Of a stretch of DNA of 6,455 nt, positions 6,368 through 6,455 are shown piece by piece (position 1 is the first letter of the stretch; every line of letters begins with the position of its first letter). Both the position numbers and the translations under genes were made by a program. This DNA comes from Firmicutes bacterium UBA3936 (GTDB taxonomy: Bacteria; Bacillota; Dethiobacteria; Dethiobacterales; Dethiobacteraceae). The stretch lies in assembly GCA_002385745.1 (NCBI GenBank), contig DGEC01000047.1, positions 572 to 7,026 on the forward strand, written 5' to 3'. The notes under the pieces are model-generated. The model was given only the letters and a program-made list of their open reading frames with translations, did no database searches and had not been told where the DNA came from.

Positions 6368-6396
6368 GCAAAGACTTTGCTTTATTTTGCGCAAAG
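6368..6396. repeat. Three alternating GCAAAG/CTTTGC elements upstream of the small gene
   Basis: GCAAAG (6368-6373), CTTTGC (6375-6380) and GCAAAG (6391-6396) lie immediately upstream of the small gene's ribosome-binding site, and TTTGCGCAAA at 6386-6395 is also a palindrome. In the leftward transcript the element at 6375-6380 can pair with the one at 6391-6396 across a 10-nt loop. This may be an operator or a leader hairpin. Confidence 0.5.
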
Positions 6397-6413
6397 CAGT
6401 GTTTATTATGCAA

Positions 6414-6435
6414 AAAGCACCCCGCGGGGTGCTTT
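6414..6435 (-). terminator. Terminator of a leftward gene lying right of the window
   Basis: A perfect 22-bp palindrome, AAAGCACCCCG followed by its complement, forms a GC-rich hairpin. On the minus strand the T-run has five T (complement of 6412-6416), while on the plus strand only three T precede CAG. It therefore best serves a transcript entering from the right, upstream of the 46-aa gene. Confidence 0.75.
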
Positions 6436-6455
6436 CAGACTGTAGACAAAGTCAC

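Noticed and set aside
6191..6445. 84-aa plus-strand ORF opposite the small membrane protein
   Set aside because: It has no ribosome-binding site, runs through a terminator palindrome, and is the shadow of the better supported minus-strand gene.

Overview
The window looks like chromosomal DNA of an anaerobic Bacillota (Clostridia- or Negativicutes-like). The reasons are strong AAGGGG/GGAGG ribosome-binding sites, TTG/GTG/ATG starts, a tRNA gene with encoded CCA, oxygen-sensitive enzymes (a glycyl radical enzyme and its radical-SAM activase, plus a double [4Fe-4S] protein), and hairpin terminators with T-runs. Species cannot be named from sequence alone.

Layout, left to right. (1) 1-109: the 3' part of a tRNA-Leu(GAG) gene and its terminator. 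(2) 110-438: a non-coding or decayed stretch with inverted repeats, a 9-bp tandem repeat and a weak promoter candidate. (3) 439-1329 (+): a 296-aa QueG-like double [4Fe-4S] protein. (4) 1403-1440: a bidirectional terminator shared with the convergent operon on its right. (5) 4843-1469 (-): a two-gene operon, first a glycyl-radical-enzyme activase (3935-4843), then after an 18-nt gap an 815-aa glycyl radical enzyme (1469-3916). (6) 4844-5174: a divergent control region with a near-consensus promoter for the operon, a promoter for the regulator, and candidate operators between them. (7) 5175-6056 (+): a LysR-type regulator, followed by a hairpin. (8) 6215-6355 (-): a 46-aa single-pass membrane protein, followed to its right by a terminator for a leftward gene outside the window.

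How the genes fit together. The LysR protein, transcribed away from the operon, very probably controls it. The activase uses SAM and [4Fe-4S] clusters to install a radical on Gly791 of the enzyme, and Cys454 then attacks an unknown substrate. The substrate is not identifiable. The most interesting point is that the Glu normally found two residues after the catalytic Cys in elimination and decarboxylation members is Tyr456 here, and a His-Ser pair common in dehydratases appears replaced by Asn-Tyr. This may therefore be an undescribed glycyl radical reaction. No BSS-type small subunits, microcompartment genes or transporters are visible in the window. The QueG-like gene is a separate convergent unit, and a functional tie to the operon is not shown.
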